64,000 bases of DNA from Colwellia sp. Arc7-635. Its GTDB lineage: Bacteria; Pseudomonadota; Gammaproteobacteria; Enterobacterales; Alteromonadaceae. The position numbers were made by a program, and so were the translations under genes. Positions within the stretch are counted from its first letter, which is position 1; every line of letters begins with the position of its first letter. The stretch is from the NCBI RefSeq assembly GCF_003971255.1, contig NZ_CP034660.1, positions 3,472,001 to 3,536,000 on the forward strand, in the 5' to 3' direction. Below the pieces are notes generated by a model. That model saw only the letters and a list, made by a program, of their open reading frames with translations. It made no database searches and was not told the DNA's origin. Positions 1 through 9,804 of this stretch are shown here, piece by piece.

Positions 1-44
1 CCTGGTTCGTAGCCAGGTACTCTATCCAGCTGAGCTACGCGTCC
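1..44 (-). tRNA. tRNA-Arg (ACG), 3' part cut by window edge
   Basis: On the minus strand the 5' acceptor arm, the D arm and an anticodon arm with five-base-pair stem CCTGG/CCAGG and loop CTACGAA are visible, giving anticodon ACG. The variable, T arm and 3' end lie outside the window. Its position downstream of csrA and tRNA-Ser matches the csrA-tRNA-Ser-tRNA-Arg order common in gammaproteobacteria. Confidence 0.93.
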
Positions 45-185
45 TTATTTAAACCTGTTATTTATATCTCTAGTTTAAGAGATAACGAACTAAACAATAA
101 ATACTTAGGTAGACAACCTAGTAAACATTCTCTACGTTCGCACGAACTATTTCATCATCGTTGTTCATACGATGCCAATCTAAAA

Positions 186-280
<95 letters not shown>

Positions 281-444
281 AATGAGGCGAATAATAAGGG
301 ATTCTAAAAATAAGTCAAACTTTTTTAAGCTTTTTTTTGAATTATTTGACTGTTTGTCGAGAATTCAAACAACACGCTCGTTTTTCAAACATTAATCAGC
401 CAAAAAACACTTAAAAGTACGATGATAAATTTTATTGCTAGATC

Positions 445-470
445 AAAAAAGCCGACGATTGTCGGCTTTA
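445..470 (-). terminator. Rho-independent terminator after csrA
   Basis: Six-base-pair GC-rich stem gccgac/gtcggc (451-456 and 461-466), loop gatt, followed on the minus strand by a run of T (the A run 445-450). It lies 29 bp past the csrA stop, so it ends the csrA transcript before the tRNAs. Confidence 0.88.
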
Positions 471-498
471 ATTATGAGAAAGTAATACAGTTATTACT

Positions 499-684
499 TT
501 AAGAGGCTTCACCCTCTCCTTTTTCTGATTGTATTCTCATATAGATTTCTTCACGATGAACCGATACTTCTTTTGGCGCATTTACACCAATACGTACCTG
601 ATTACCCTTAACCCCTAACACTGTCACTGTGACGTCGTCTCCGATCATCAACGTTTCACCAACTCGGCGAGTTAATATTAACAT
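499..684 (-). CDS. csrA: Carbon storage regulator CsrA
   Basis: A 61-residue protein, the usual CsrA/RsmA length. It begins [10 protein letters not shown] and contains the conserved [18 protein letters not shown] and [13 protein letters not shown] segments of the small beta-sheet RNA-binding homodimer. By family knowledge it binds GGA-containing leaders and changes translation or stability of mRNAs for central carbon metabolism, motility and biofilm. A clear AAGGA ribosome site lies about 8 bases upstream of the ATG. It is downstream of alaS but separated from it by a terminator and more than 650 bp, so it has its own promoter region. The C-terminal tail is short and acidic, which is the variable part of the family. 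Confidence 0.97.
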   Translation of the reverse strand: MLILTRRVGETLMIGDDVTVTVLGVKGNQVRIGVNAPKEVSVHREEIYMRIQSEKGEGEAS

Positions 685-685
685 C

Positions 686-1174
686 TTAATTTCCTTTATG
701 TTTAAAAACGAGATCCACTAAATATATATAAGCTAGTAACAAATTAAATTTAGTCTAATTTTTGCAAAAGTGCACTAAAGTTCACAACAAGTACTTAAAA
801 TACCTATTAAACATTGAAAGTATTTAAACAATACTTAATTTCTAGTGTTCTCAGAAAGCTTGTAAAAACGAGAGTAGCTTGCAATTGCAATCATTAGAGC
901 CCATTTTAACAACCTTAATAGAACAATAAATACCTTATTTAGTAAATTATTGTAAATTTTGGCGCGTTTCCATCAAATAATGTAAATAACAGCATTATAA
1001 TTACACGTCATTAACAAAAGACCTTGGAGTTAGAAAAAAAATTCTCTCATAAATTAAATTTTTAGCTTTTTATATAACGTTATTAAATTTACAGAGATGC
1101 TTCAATGGATGTCAGCAGGCAGAGGTTTTCTCAGAAGGATACCGGTTGTCGGTTAGTATTGTTTATTTATCTTT
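686..1174. other. csrA upstream region, no gene seen
   Basis: About 490 bp of AT-rich DNA between csrA and the 51-bp repeat array. It must hold the csrA promoter(s) and leader. I see no convincing reading frame and no hairpin I would name. Confidence 0.6.
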
Positions 1175-1378
1175 ATATACGCTCTTGCGCATCCATGCAC
1201 CCACGTTATACCGTACTTCCTGTACATATACGCTCTTGCGCATCCATGCACCCGCGTTATACCGTACTTCCTGTACATATACGCTCTTGCGCATCCATGC
1301 ACCCGCGTTATACCGTACTTCCTGTACATATACGCTCTTGCGCATCCATGCACCCGCGTTATACCGTACTTCCTGTAC
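1175..1378. repeat. 51-bp tandem repeat (minisatellite), four copies
   Basis: Four head-to-tail copies of a 51-bp unit start at 1175, 1226, 1277 and 1328. The unit begins atatacgctcttgcgcatcc. Copies 2-4 are identical as read; copy 1 differs by one base (cccacg instead of cccgcg). As 51 is a multiple of three, repetitive reading frames run through on both strands, but they have no ribosome site or recognisable domain and are treated as by-products. The array lies just beyond the alaS terminator. Confidence 0.95.
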
Positions 1379-1380
1379 AT

Positions 1381-1404
1381 AAAAAAAGGGGCTTATAGCC
1401 CCTT
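1381..1404 (-). terminator. Rho-independent terminator after alaS
   Basis: Stem aaggggct/agcccctt with a three-base loop, followed on the minus strand by the T run complementary to 1379-1387. It is 39 bp beyond the alaS stop codon and directly abuts the 51-bp repeat array. Confidence 0.88.
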
Positions 1405-1442
1405 AATCAATTACAACTTAATATACCTTTATAAGGTAAGTT

Positions 1443-4079
1443 TTAGCTCAACTTATCGGTTAACCAGTTTTGTGCCGCTTTTAAAGCCGCTTCAATGTTT
1501 TCTGGCTTACTACCACCGGCTTGTGCCATGTCAGGACGACCACCACCTTTACCGCCAACTTCTTGTGCTGCAACATTGACTAATTCACCAGATTTTACGC
1601 GGCCAATAAGATCTTTAGTTACGCCAGCAATTAAGCTCACTTTGTCATCGCTTGCGGTTGCCAATAAAATGATGCCTGAGCCCATTCTATTTTTTAAGTC
1701 ATCAACCATACCGCGAAGTGATTTAGCTTCTACGCCTTCTAAATTAGCAATAAGCGCTTTTACACCATTGAACTCGATAGTTTGGCTAAGTAAATCTGCA
1801 CCCGCTTGACTTGCTACTTGCTGCTTATATTGTGCTAGTTCTTTTTCTAATTCTTTATTACGCAACAATACTTGTTCTACTTTGCTAGTAACATTAACCG
1901 GATCAGCTTTAACTAAAGCGGCAATATTACTTAACGTTTGTTCTTGTGCTTCAAAGTAGTTTAGTGCGCCTTCACCTGTTACGGCTTCTATACGACGAAC
2001 ACCAGCAGCAATACCTGACTCTGAGACTATTTTGAATAGGCCAATATCACCAGTGCGGTCAACATGAACACCACCACAAAGTTCGGTAGAAAATCCGCCT
2101 AAAGTAACAACACGTACTTCATCGTCATACTTTTCCCCAAACAAGGCCATAGCGCCTTTTTCTTTCGCTTCATCAATTTGCATTAAATTGGTTTCACGGG
2201 CTAAATTACAGCGAATCTGTTCATTGACCATACGCTCGATAGTCGTTAACTCTTCACGTGTAACGCCTTCAAAATGAGAAAAATCAAAACGTAATTTTTC
2301 AGCATCACATAACGAACCTTTCTGTGTAACATGCTCACCCAACACTTTACGAAGTGTCGCGTGTAAAATATGTGTTGCAGTGTGGTTCTTAACAATTGCA
2401 GCACGACGTTCGATGTTAATTTCGGCTTTAACACGACGGTTTAACCCGATAGTGTTATGAGCAATACCTCGGTGTGCAAACGCGTGACCTAATTTAAAGG
2501 TATCTGTTACTTCAAAAACGCCATCATCAAGGTGTAGCATACCGCTATCACCTACTTGTCCACCTGACTCAGCATAGAACGGAGTTTTATCTAGTACGAC
2601 AATACCGGCTTCGCCTGCTTTTAATTCAGCAACGGTTGCTTCGTTATTAAAAAGCTCAACAACGGTAGAAGACATGTCATTGCGGGTATAACCTTTAAAT
2701 TCAGTGCGATGCTCTGATTTAATAGTGTCATTGTAGTCAGTACCAAACTGGCTAGCTTTTTGCGCACGAATACGTTGTTGCGCCATGGCTGCATTAAAAC
2801 CATCATGATCAATGCTTAAATGACGTTCACGAGCAATATCTGCCGTTAAATCAGCAGGGAAACCATAAGTGTCATAAAGTTTGAAAACATCATCACCGGC
2901 AATAGTGTCACCTTTAAGGTTTGACAATATATCTTCTAGTAGTGTCATGCCTCGATCGAGTGTTCGACCGAACTGCTCTTCTTCGATACGGAGAATTTTT
3001 TCAATAATCGCCTGTTGCTGAATAAGCTCTGGGTAAGCTTGACCCATTTGTTGTGCAAGTGACGCGACAATTTTATGAAAGAAAAATGATTTAGCTTCTA
3101 ATTTATGACCGTGACGAATGGCACGGCGAATAATACGGCGTAAAACATAGCCACGACCTTCATTTGATGGCATGACACCATCAGTGATCAAAAAGCTACA
3201 TGAGCGAATATGATCGGCAATAACGCGCAATGATTTATGTGCTAAATCGTCACACTCAAGTAATTTTGCCGTGTCACGAATTAAGCCTTGGAAAATATCA
3301 ATTTCATAGTTGCTATGCACACCTTGCATAATGGCGGAAATTCGCTCTAAGCCCATACCCGTATCAACTGACGGTTTAGGTAAGTTTTCCATCGTACCAT
3401 CAGCGTGACGGTTATATTGCATGAAAACTAAATTCCAAATTTCGATAAAACGATCGCCGTCTTCATCTGCAGAGCCCGGAGGTCCACCAAAAATATCTTC
3501 GCCGTGATCATAAAAAATTTCAGAACAAGGGCCACATGGACCTGTATCACCCATCGACCAAAAGTTATCAGACTCATATTTTTTATCTGCTGACTTGTCG
3601 CCAATGCGAATAATTTTCTCTGCTGGCACACCAATATTAGTTAACCAGTAGTTATAAGCTTCATCATCGCTTTCATAAACTGTGACGAGTAATTTTTCTT
3701 TCGGTAATGCTAATACTGAGGTTAAAAATTCCCAAGCATAGTTAATAGCTTCTTCTTTAAAATAATCGCCAAAACTAAAGTTGCCGAGCATTTCGAAAAA
3801 AGTATGGTGACGCGCGGTATAACCGACATTTTCTAAATCATTATGTTTACCACCGGCACGAACACAGCGCTGGGCTGACGTAGCTCGAGTATAACTGCGA
3901 GTATCATCACCAAGAAATACATCTTTAAATGGCACCATACCCGCATTAGTGAATAACAATGTCGCATCGTTACCAGGAACAAGAGAACTACTCGCAACAA
4001 TTTGGTGCTGCTTAGAAGCATAAAAATCTAAAAATGCCTGACGCAATTGGGCACTAGTTTCAATCATTTGAATTTCCAA
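1443..4079 (-). CDS. alaS: Alanine--tRNA ligase
   Basis: 878 residues, full length for bacterial AlaRS, which charges tRNA-Ala in the cytoplasm. The N-terminal class II catalytic domain begins with the typical [24 protein letters not shown] segment in the first 35 residues and carries FKDVFLGD and WNLVFMQ. The middle editing domain has the zinc-binding HTATHILHA motif and its partner [15 protein letters not shown]. The C-terminal part ends in a glycine-rich C-Ala domain ([15 protein letters not shown]). It lies directly upstream of csrA and downstream of a decayed recX, preserving the recX-alaS-csrA order of many gammaproteobacteria. A terminator follows. Confidence 0.98.
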   Translation of the reverse strand: MEIQMIETSAQLRQAFLDFYASKQHQIVASSSLVPGNDATLLFTNAGMVPFKDVFLGDDTRSYTRATSAQRCVRAGGKHNDLENVGYTARHHTFFEMLGNFSFGDYFKEEAINYAWEFLTSVLALPKEKLLVTVYESDDEAYNYWLTNIGVPAEKIIRIGDKSADKKYESDNFWSMGDTGPCGPCSEIFYDHGEDIFGGPPGSADEDGDRFIEIWNLVFMQYNRHADGTMENLPKPSVDTGMGLERISAIMQGVHSNYEIDIFQGLIRDTAKLLECDDLAHKSLRVIADHIRSCSFLITDGVMPSNEGRGYVLRRIIRRAIRHGHKLEAKSFFFHKIVASLAQQMGQAYPELIQQQAIIEKILRIEEEQFGRTLDRGMTLLEDILSNLKGDTIAGDDVFKLYDTYGFPADLTADIARERHLSIDHDGFNAAMAQQRIRAQKASQFGTDYNDTIKSEHRTEFKGYTRNDMSSTVVELFNNEATVAELKAGEAGIVVLDKTPFYAESGGQVGDSGMLHLDDGVFEVTDTFKLGHAFAHRGIAHNTIGLNRRVKAEINIERRAAIVKNHTATHILHATLRKVLGEHVTQKGSLCDAEKLRFDFSHFEGVTREELTTIERMVNEQIRCNLARETNLMQIDEAKEKGAMALFGEKYDDEVRVVTLGGFSTELCGGVHVDRTGDIGLFKIVSESGIAAGVRRIEAVTGEGALNYFEAQEQTLSNIAALVKADPVNVTSKVEQVLLRNKELEKELAQYKQQVASQAGADLLSQTIEFNGVKALIANLEGVEAKSLRGMVDDLKNRMGSGIILLATASDDKVSLIAGVTKDLIGRVKSGELVNVAAQEVGGKGGGRPDMAQAGGSKPENIEAALKAAQNWLTDKLS

Positions 4080-4101
4080 CTTTTCGAAAAATTATATCTG
4101 T

Positions 4102-4335
4102 TTAAGCGTTTAATAGTGTCATGATTTCATCTGATGAGAAACCACCTTGTCGCATAAAGCGCAGTCTTTCTGCTTTATTTTTTGATCTTTTATTAGGGAC
4201 GCACCAAAGCGCTTATTATACGCAAGCTCTGCTTGAAGATACCAATGTATTTGATGCTTTATTAGCAATTTATTGCTGATTTATTAATGATTTTTGTACA
4301 AATTCATCACTAACGTCCATTTCGACTAACGGACA
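4102..4335 (-). pseudogene. recX: Decayed recX (regulatory protein RecX), 3' part
   Basis: Just upstream of alaS, where recX normally lies, the minus strand still reads like the RecX C-terminus, but in pieces. One frame gives VSDEFVQKSLIN, another IHWYLQAELAYNKRFGAS and KDQK, and a third AERLRFMRQGGFSSDEIM followed by TLLNA and a stop at 4102. The RFG and F-x-x-x-GF features of RecX are visible. At least two shifts separate the pieces; one fits loss of an A in a run of six A's. The N-terminal two thirds are not recognisable. RecX normally restrains RecA. Confidence 0.75.
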
Positions 4336-4762
4336 TATCATCAGATTTACTCATAATCTAAGCTATAAAATGCTACACGCCTGCTATGTAGTAGGACTTA
4401 TGTAACCTTAACTAATGCCAACGTTCATGAAGTTACCTCTTTCACTTACTCGACTTAAACCAGTAATTGGTCAGCTCTTTTTACCTAGGCAAGTTGAAGT
4501 ATTGAAATAACCTGAAGTTAAAGCAGAACAATCATTATGATTAAACGATTACTCTTAAAAGTAAGCTGAGAAAAAAGAACAATTACATCAGCATAAATGC
4601 TGAAGTAATAAAAATATTGTATAAATGATGATAAGTTTTACATTATGTTAATAATCGCGCAAAATAAACTTATACCTACTGAAATAATGACAGCTGATTT
4701 AGCATTACATTGTTTCAACAATAAAAGCTAAGTTATAGCTATTAATAAAAACAGGGACCTGT
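4336..4762. other. Intergenic stretch before the large lipoprotein gene
   Basis: About 430 bp of AT-rich DNA between the recX relic and the lipoprotein gene. It probably holds that gene's promoter. I see no other gene or RNA. Confidence 0.5.
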
Positions 4763-7700
4763 ATGAAGGAACAAATCAAAAACATGCGTTTAATGTTGGT
4801 TATTTTGTTTAGCTCACTATTATTACAAGCATGTGGTGGTTCGAGTGAAAGTACTCCAACATATACCATTAATTCATCTGTTTCATCGGTGGCATTTACC
4901 AATGAAATTCTACAAGAAGAAACCCATACAATTTCAGTAAATGTGACTTTTGACGGTAATGGTTTATTACTCGGCTTTGCTCCTACATCAACCCCAGTAG
5001 GTTGGTTAAGCTACCGTACAGAGAATGTCACTAGCACATCTGCAACCATACACATTGATGTTGCTAATGCGAACTTATTAGCCGCTAACCTTTATGGCAC
5101 AACCTTAAGATTGTCCAGTGGTGATACAGCAACAACAAACCTTGCTCATACCGACATTAATGTCTCATTACTCGTTTGGGATGCTTTAACTTTTGATGAT
5201 ACCTTCGGTGTTGAAAACATATCTGCAAAAACAATTGATATTAGCTCTAGCGCTGACAACTTAACTTTAGCCTCATCAGTGCCTTGGCTAACGCTTGAAA
5301 AAAGCTTTATTGATGGCGTAACAACTATAGTGGCAACACCTGATGTTAGCGACTTTACTCAGTCAGGCCTTTATAGCGCCACTATCGACATTACTAGCCC
5401 GTTAGACACCACACAATATCCTGTAGAATTAAGTTTAGATAACCTGTATTTATTTGCTGACAGAGCCAGTGTAGCTTTGGTTGAAACTGCGAATATCAGC
5501 AATACTGAAACCACACTTAATATTAACTCTAATAGTTTACAAACTTGGGGCTGGCAAGCCACGACCCAAGCAAACTGGTTGTCATTAGCAGTCGACACTG
5601 ACACGAACCAATTAACGATCACAGCAGATAGCAGTGCTTTAACAGATAACGCAACGGCCCTAGCTGAAATCACAATTAGTGGTGACGAACAAACCACAGC
5701 AATAGCAGAAACTATTCAGGTCAGCTTTTATAAATCAAGTGCACTGAGCGAAAGTCAAACTTTAGATATTGTGGCTAATAGCAATGGTGTGGTCACGAAC
5801 CCTTTACTACCCCAGTATTATGTGGCCACAGCCAATGAGCTGCGCAGCTATCATTTGTATACTAACGAATTATTATCAACAACGGTCATCGCACCAACAG
5901 ATACTGTATTGGAGCAACTGATTATTCATCCTGACGCCAGCATCATGCTAGCTAAAGCGGATGAAATAACGGTCATAGATGAAAGTACCAGTGAAACAAC
6001 AACGCACCGCTATCAAATTAATTTAGCAGATATGAGCGTTACAGCGCTATCCGAGATAGAAACCATTAACGAGCCAGTTAAATTCATCCGACTTGATGGC
6101 CGTTACTTTCTTACCACGTCTGCACTAGAGTTTGCTGATAAAAATCTGAAAAGATTGGGCTTTAATAGTGACTCATCCTTTATTGCTCGCACCTTTAATG
6201 TTGCAGAGCAAAACCAAAGCATATTTGCCTTAGATGTCAGCACAAGTTCAGAGCTTATGTCGATAAAGCGCCTTATTGCCAAAGTAAATGATTTTGGTCG
6301 CAACCCTATCAATACTGAAATTAGTCACAGTTACCGCCCTGAATTATTAGGTGAAAACCAACAAATAGCTGATTTTTATGTTACCGCCGATGAAAGTAAC
6401 ATTTATACCATTAGCCCTACCAGTGAATGGATCAGCTTTGACGGCACAACATTCACTGACAATGGCCTATTAAATACTGATGAAGCGATTACTAATTTAG
6501 CCTTAGCTCATAGCACTAATGATCGCCCTCATTATGCGAGGTTTGAAGCTAGCGTAGGTTTTAAAGTTGACGTATACAACAACCAACAAGTGATCACTAA
6601 CAGCATCCCATTAAATCTAAATCAACCTAATCAACTGCTCATTAGTCATGACGATAGCCGAGCAGTATTAACATCGGCTGACGCGATTGATGTTGTCAGC
6701 TTAAGTCAGTTTAGTAGCTCTGCACAAAGCTTAGCGTTTACGACTAGTTTTGGTGACAGTGCTATAACACAACAAACCCTAACCTTGTCGAATGTTGGTG
6801 CTGGTTGGCAAGCAACGGCTAGCGCACCTTGGTTAGTACTAACACCAAAAAGCGATGAAAATGGCGATAGCTTGTCAATCGATATCGACCGCAGTTTAAT
6901 TACCGGTTGGGGCTTAATGACCGCCAATATTTCGATATACGATCCAGCCAGTGGCACCACGAAAGTGATCACCATCGAACTAGCAATTGATGCAATTAGA
7001 TTAAGCAGCAACTACCCGTCATTAGCTTTTAATAGCTTAGCTACCGAGCAGACACTCGAACATAGCGTTGATATTTTAACGAACAGCGAAAGTAATATCA
7101 CTTGGCAAGCAACTACCGATGCTAACTGGTTATCGTTATCAAGTGATAATGTTAATAACACATTAACTATCACTGGCATACCTGCAAACATTGCTACTGA
7201 CGGTGTCCATAATGCCGTTATTACTTTATCGCCAACAACAGCGGGTACGGCTTTATCAGGCACGATAAACATCACTTTTAATAAAGGTGTGACTGATGCC
7301 ACAGACGTTGATATTACGAATATTAACGTTAACAGCTCGGGGGTTGTGCTTGATGTAATGCGTCCATACGTTTATATCGCTAGCGGTGATAAAATCAATA
7401 CTTATCATGTTGTCTCTGGCGCTTTAGTCAACTCCACGACCTCACCATTAGTTGACGTTGACCTGACAAACTTAGTTGTTCACCCTGATGGTTCAATGCT
7501 ACTAGCATCGAATAGTGAAAGTTATTTAGATGCTGATAATGTCGAGCAAACACGTGTGAATCATTATCAATTTAACCTAAGCACTTATCAGTTTAGTCAG
7601 ATAGATAGCGAGAATATCACCATAGAATTCCGCCCAATCATGATAAAAATTATTGCCGGTGCACCAGTGGTTATCACGCAAACACTCGAATATGCAGACC

Positions 7701-8251
7701 TAAACTTAGTTCGTCAGTATTGGGATCAAGAAAATGCATATTTTACTTCAACCATTGCACAAGCCAACAGTGCTGACCTATTTATGGCTTACAAAGAAGC
7801 AACAACCTCGCTCGAACGCTACGCATTGAGCTATAACGCCTACGCCAGTGAGATGATCTCAGTAGAAAACCAACCCGCCTATATTAATACTGCTTTTAGC
7901 AGTTCATTTAGCTTTGCCCTAAACAATAACGGCACCGCTATTTATACCGCTAACAACACTAGCGAATGGGCAGGTTTTGATGGAGCTACTTACACAGATA
8001 ACGGTCTACTTCAAGCTAATGCTAATGTTAGAACTTTTAACGCCACAACAGATACTGATGACAACAGCTATTTTTATCGTTTTGATCCAACATTAGGCAT
8101 CACCTACAGTAAATACAGCCCTGCTCAAGTTGAGCTTTGGTCAGAAGTTATTACAAATGCTACCGCTCAAAGTTACTTACTGCCGGCTTATCAACGCGTA
8201 TTGATTTATGACACTGATACCTCAACGTTAAAATTACGCTCTCATCAGTAA
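4763..8251 (+). CDS. Large lipoprotein with duplicated BACON-like and propeller-like halves
   Basis: 1162 residues. The N-terminus has a signal peptide ending LLLQAC, with the lipid-modified cysteine at residue 24 followed by GGSSES, so the protein is predicted to be a lipoprotein. It is rich in Ser, Thr, Asn and beta strands. Three related modules carry a W-Q-A-T-x-x-x-x-W-L core near residues 263, 682 and 781, resembling the BACON fold. The region near 338-600 is repeated near 857-1110: NSNGVV versus NSSGVV, and SEWISFDGTTFTDNGLL near 554 versus SEWAGFDGATYTDNGLL near 1067. This suggests two copies of a sandwich-plus-propeller unit. The start at 4763 has an AGGGA ribosome site. It stands alone and ends at a strong terminator. 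Function unknown; a surface binding role is only inference. Confidence 0.85.
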   Translation: MKEQIKNMRLMLVILFSSLLLQACGGSSESTPTYTINSSVSSVAFTNEILQEETHTISVNVTFDGNGLLLGFAPTSTPVGWLSYRTENVTSTSATIHIDVANANLLAANLYGTTLRLSSGDTATTNLAHTDINVSLLVWDALTFDDTFGVENISAKTIDISSSADNLTLASSVPWLTLEKSFIDGVTTIVATPDVSDFTQSGLYSATIDITSPLDTTQYPVELSLDNLYLFADRASVALVETANISNTETTLNINSNSLQTWGWQATTQANWLSLAVDTDTNQLTITADSSALTDNATALAEITISGDEQTTAIAETIQVSFYKSSALSESQTLDIVANSNGVVTNPLLPQYYVATANELRSYHLYTNELLSTTVIAPTDTVLEQLIIHPDASIMLAKADEITVIDESTSETTTHRYQINLADMSVTALSEIETINEPVKFIRLDGRYFLTTSALEFADKNLKRLGFNSDSSFIARTFNVAEQNQSIFALDVSTSSELMSIKRLIAKVNDFGRNPINTEISHSYRPELLGENQQIADFYVTADESNIYTISPTSEWISFDGTTFTDNGLLNTDEAITNLALAHSTNDRPHYARFEASVGFKVDVYNNQQVITNSIPLNLNQPNQLLISHDDSRAVLTSADAIDVVSLSQFSSSAQSLAFTTSFGDSAITQQTLTLSNVGAGWQATASAPWLVLTPKSDENGDSLSIDIDRSLITGWGLMTANISIYDPASGTTKVITIELAIDAIRLSSNYPSLAFNSLATEQTLEHSVDILTNSESNITWQATTDANWLSLSSDNVNNTLTITGIPANIATDGVHNAVITLSPTTAGTALSGTINITFNKGVTDATDVDITNINVNSSGVVLDVMRPYVYIASGDKINTYHVVSGALVNSTTSPLVDVDLTNLVVHPDGSMLLASNSESYLDADNVEQTRVNHYQFNLSTYQFSQIDSENITIEFRPIMIKIIAGAPVVITQTLEYADLNLVRQYWDQENAYFTSTIAQANSADLFMAYKEATTSLERYALSYNAYASEMISVENQPAYINTAFSSSFSFALNNNGTAIYTANNTSEWAGFDGATYTDNGLLQANANVRTFNATTDTDDNSYFYRFDPTLGITYSKYSPAQVELWSEVITNATAQSYLLPAYQRVLIYDTDTSTLKLRSHQ

Positions 8252-8299
8252 TATCAAGCTAAAAATCATGGCGAGTACGAACTGATCATATGAGAAAAT

Positions 8300-8327
8300 A
8301 AAAAACCGCAGCAATGCGGTTTTTTTA
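8300..8327 (+). terminator. Terminator after the large lipoprotein gene
   Basis: Stem aaaaaccgca/tgcggttttt with loop gcaa followed by T's, about 50 bp beyond the stop codon at 8251. Confidence 0.9.
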
Positions 8328-8405
8328 TAACAAAATTAACAACCTGCTCAATTTTCACATCGACACAGACGATACAGTTTTAACCTTGATTGTCATATAA
8401 ATAAT

Positions 8406-8573
8406 ATGTTCATAAGCTATGGCAGAAGATCATGCGAGAACGTCAGAAACTCATTCCATTTAGGTTTAGGTTTAGGTTTAGCCATTGTTAAAGCATTAGC
8501 TGAAAGGAGCAACATAAAAATATCTGTCGTATTAAAAGATTTAGATTTTATTACTTTTACTATGACTTCTTGA
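8406..8573 (+). pseudogene. Histidine-kinase C-terminal fragment
   Basis: A 55-codon open frame ends with a clear piece of a sensor-kinase ATPase domain: the glycine box is followed by LAIVKALAE and a short beta-strand tail before TGA. The glycine box is stretched to LGLGLGLA by three and a half tandem TTAGGT hexamers (about 8460-8480). Nothing upstream encodes the H box, N box or sensor, so only the end of a kinase survives. The ATG at 8406 may be fortuitous. It could still be transcribed, but it cannot be a kinase. Confidence 0.6.
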
Positions 8574-8810
8574 TGATTAGCCTAGTAAATTACTAAAACT
8601 GAATTTAAGTTAGCTTTGGCACGTTGAAGTCACCTAATATCATGACGTAACTGCCAGTTATGATGGCTATAAATGCAGCCACATTGAGGAACAATCAGGG
8701 CTAATACATTTATGCCTTCTACGAACTCATAGCGACTGTTCACATTATATTTGTTAGCGCAGCTATGACCTGCAACCTTCATTGCACATGCTGCTTTCAT
8801 TTTTAATATA

Positions 8811-9713
8811 TTAATCCCGAGGTGTTTTATTTTCTAGCATGTAGTGAATTAAAGACTTCAGTAATGGGTTTATCATTAACTTGGCAGGATAAACTAATGA
8901 TACTGGGATTTTTTCAAACTCAAAATCATTCAAAATCTCTACTAACTCACCACTATCTAAATATCTTTGTGTGAGAAATGAGGGTAAATATGCAATCCCC
9001 AAACCTTCAATAGCTAAACTTGCAACTGCATCACCATCATTTGCCTCTGCAAATGCACTAACAGAAGCATATTGAGGTTTACTATTCTCCTGATAATGCC
9101 AACGCAAAGGATGACGGTTTGAGCTGTCTATAAGGCAGTTATGTATTTTTAATTCATCAGGATGCCGAGGTTCCCCTTTTTCCTTAATATAGTTAGGGCT
9201 AGCAACAAAATTCACCTTAGTGGAAGAATACCTTCGAGCAATGAAATTTGAGTCTGGTAAGTCACCGACACGAATAGATAAATCGATACCCTCTTGCACC
9301 ATATCGACAAAACGATTCAAAAATAACCACGATATTTTAACATTAGGATGTAATTTCATAAAATCGCTGGTAGATCTCAAAAAGCCTAATGAAGCAGAGC
9401 CACTTGGGGCAGATATTGTTAAGTGGCCTGATAATATATTATTTAAATCATCAGCTTTGCTTTCTAACCTTTCAATGCTATTTAAAATTTGTCTGAATTG
9501 CTCAAGGTACTGTTTTCCTTCCGCAGTTAAACTCATCGCTCTTGTGCTTCGATAAAGTAACTGGCATCCAAAGTGTTGTTCTAAATCAGAAACCTGCCTG
9601 CTGATAGCAGATGTAACGATATTAAGCTCTCTTGATGCTGCGCTGAAGCTTCCAGTATTAATAACCACATTAAATGTAGTTATCGCTTTTAATAAATCCA
9701 TCTTTCTCTTCAT
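8811..9713 (-). CDS. LysR-family transcriptional regulator
   Basis: 300 residues, typical LTTR length. Residues 1-65 form the winged helix-turn-helix (LLKAITTFNVVINTGSFSAA, then ELNIVTSAISRQVSDLEQHFG). Residues 95-295 form the effector-binding domain with the usual HPNVKISW and IARRYSSTKVNFVASPNY segments. It resembles the subgroup that often regulates a divergently transcribed oxidoreductase. Here a short-chain dehydrogenase gene starts 92 bp away on the other strand, so that gene is the likely target, with the operator in the shared intergenic region. The effector cannot be told from sequence. Confidence 0.93.
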   Translation of the reverse strand: MKRKMDLLKAITTFNVVINTGSFSAASRELNIVTSAISRQVSDLEQHFGCQLLYRSTRAMSLTAEGKQYLEQFRQILNSIERLESKADDLNNILSGHLTISAPSGSASLGFLRSTSDFMKLHPNVKISWLFLNRFVDMVQEGIDLSIRVGDLPDSNFIARRYSSTKVNFVASPNYIKEKGEPRHPDELKIHNCLIDSSNRHPLRWHYQENSKPQYASVSAFAEANDGDAVASLAIEGLGIAYLPSFLTQRYLDSGELVEILNDFEFEKIPVSLVYPAKLMINPLLKSLIHYMLENKTPRD

Positions 9714-9804
9714 GAGAACAATGCTTTCTAATTGAAGTTATTTTTCTATCCTAGGTTACCAATATAATACTTACAACTTAATTGAATGACATTTGGAGAT
9801 TATT
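9714..9804. promoter_or_regulatory. Shared LysR/SDR divergent promoter region
   Basis: 91 bp between two divergent start codons, AT-rich, with room for overlapping promoters and a LysR operator. By family precedent the regulator would bind here. I do not define an exact box. Confidence 0.5.

Noticed and set aside
1105-1398. Repetitive open frames on both strands across the 51-bp array
   Set aside because: They arise because the repeat length is a multiple of three. No ribosome site or recognisable protein supports them.
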